This document shows positions 63,415-64,000 of a stretch of DNA of 64,000 nucleotides, piece after piece. The DNA is from Eubacterium maltosivorans (GTDB lineage: Bacteria > Bacillota > Clostridia > Eubacteriales > Eubacteriaceae). The stretch's first letter is position 1, and each line of letters starts with the position of its first letter. The DNA lies in assembly GCF_002441855.2 (NCBI RefSeq), contig NZ_CP029487.1:1550001-1614000 (forward strand), given 5' to 3'. The notes under the pieces were generated by a model that saw nothing but the letters and a program-made list of their open reading frames with translations, searched no databases and was not told the DNA's origin. Both the position numbers and the translations under genes were made by a program.

Positions 63415-64000
63415 TTATTGTAGGCGATGCTTATTTTTCCTTAGGTCTTCTATTCCCCGATGCACGTGTACGCCGGCCAGACAAGGACTAATGTCCAGTA
63501 TCTGGGCGATTTCATTCAGGCTTTTTCCCTCAAAGTAGCGCAGCCGGATAGCGTCTGCCCTTTCTGCTCTTATTTCTACGAGCATCTGCTCAAGCACTGC
63601 GTTTTTTTCCTGTCTCACCATTTCTTTTTCTGGCGATGGCCCAGCATCTGGATATTGTTCTAGGCTATTTTCCCCATCCTCCCCACCGCCTGTGACGGCG
63701 CGCTCATTTTCCTGTTGTTTTTTGATGGCTTTGGCCACATTGACGAAATGATGGAACAGGCGGTTTTTCAGATAAAAGGGGAATACGACGCCTAAATCCG
63801 GATCGTAGGCCTGTACGGCCTCCAGCACGACCAGCGCGCCGTCTTGCAGGGCGTCCTCATAGGCTTCTGTGTCGTAGATGTATTTTTGCATGACGGACAG
63901 GATCAGAGGCTTAAAGGTGTTGATCAGCTGCTCTTTAGCTGCTTGGTTACTGTTTTTTGCTTCCTGGACCCAGGTGTCGATCAATGTGTATTTTTCTTTC
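63415..64000 (-). CDS. Sigma-70-like factor, 5' end outside the window
   Basis: At least 190 residues; the reading frame stays open to the right edge, and the TTG at 63984 has no ribosome site, so the start is probably off-window. Region 2-like sequence (about 5-90) includes EAYEDALQDGALVVLEAV and AYDPDLGVVFPFYLKNRLF. A linker rich in Gly/Glu (about 95-120) leads to region 4 (about 130-185) with ALRLRYFEGKSLNEIAQILD-type sequence and VHRGIEDLRK. It resembles small clostridial alternative sigma factors (TcdR/UviA-like or YvrI-like) that control toxin, bacteriocin or phage-like genes. It is immediately upstream of DUF1659. Confidence 0.82.
   Translation of the reverse strand, partial: KEKYTLIDTWVQEAKNSNQAAKEQLINTFKPLILSVMQKYIYDTEAYEDALQDGALVVLEAVQAYDPDLGVVFPFYLKNRLFHHFVNVAKAIKKQQENERAVTGGGEDGENSLEQYPDAGPSPEKEMVRQEKNAVLEQMLVEIRAERADAIRLRYFEGKSLNEIAQILDISPCLAGVHVHRGIEDLRKNKHRLQ

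Overview
The window reads as a chromosomal segment of a low-to-mid GC anaerobic Firmicute, most likely an acetogenic Eubacterium (E. limosum group). This is inferred from the gene mix: a glycerol/dihydroxyacetone kinase locus, an FprA flavodiiron protein, a UroD-type methyltransferase-like operon, a dnaE-pfkA-pyk operon and a Clostridia-type codon and RBS style (AGGAGG before most starts). No rRNA, tRNA, CRISPR array, transposase or integrase is visible. Nearly all the DNA is ordinary, densely packed chromosomal coding sequence.

Layout. 1-3.0 kb (minus): the start of an off-window gene behind a SAM-I riboswitch, an M24 aminopeptidase, a HAD phosphatase and a small membrane exporter-like protein. 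3.2-9.0 kb (plus): a TtcA-like tRNA thiolase, a response regulator/histidine kinase/lipoprotein operon, and a CNNM/CBS membrane protein. 9.0-15.3 kb (minus): dnaE-pfkA-pyk, where dnaE appears to start at a non-canonical ATC codon. 15.5-21.5 kb: an LCP cell-wall ligase facing an exopolysaccharide module (CpsC, CpsD, CpsB, an unknown anchored protein, and a CapD-like epimerase). 21.7-23.1 kb: a VanZ-metallophosphoesterase fusion.

23.2-31.5 kb is a glycerol/dihydroxyacetone locus. dhaK-dhaL-dhaM run leftward, and glpK, glpP and a three-gene FAD oxidoreductase/DUF1667 module run rightward. GlpP and a terminator-like leader hairpin ahead of the oxidoreductases suggest control by antitermination. 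31.6-36.0 kb: a lipoprotein and the nadA-nadB-nadC-niaR operon, with a likely NiaR operator over its promoter. 36.1-38.1 kb: two unknown genes. 38.2-44.1 kb: hom-lysC facing thrC-thrB-ACT-DUF1622, together the aspartate-to-threonine pathway.

44.1-49.4 kb: a TetR-type regulator divergent from an operon of a GPH-family symporter, a UroD-family protein, a 51-residue protein and an SLC13 permease, separated by 325 bp rich in dyad symmetry. 49.4-53.0 kb: mnmA, the FprA flavodiiron protein, an HdeD-like protein and a C_GCAxxG_C_C protein. 53.2-59.5 kb: a PepD dipeptidase, a transglutaminase-like protein and a large secreted S8 protease with an insertion in its catalytic domain. 59.5-62 kb: an AraC regulator and a purine permease. 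62-64 kb: an M15 peptidase, DUF2922, DUF1659 and a sigma-70-like factor whose 5' end lies beyond the window.

Most unusual points: the ATC start of dnaE, the corrinoid-protein-less UroD/transporter operon with a nested-dyad control region, the sigma/DUF1659/DUF2922/M15 set interrupted by repeat DNA, and the VanZ-phosphoesterase fusion.
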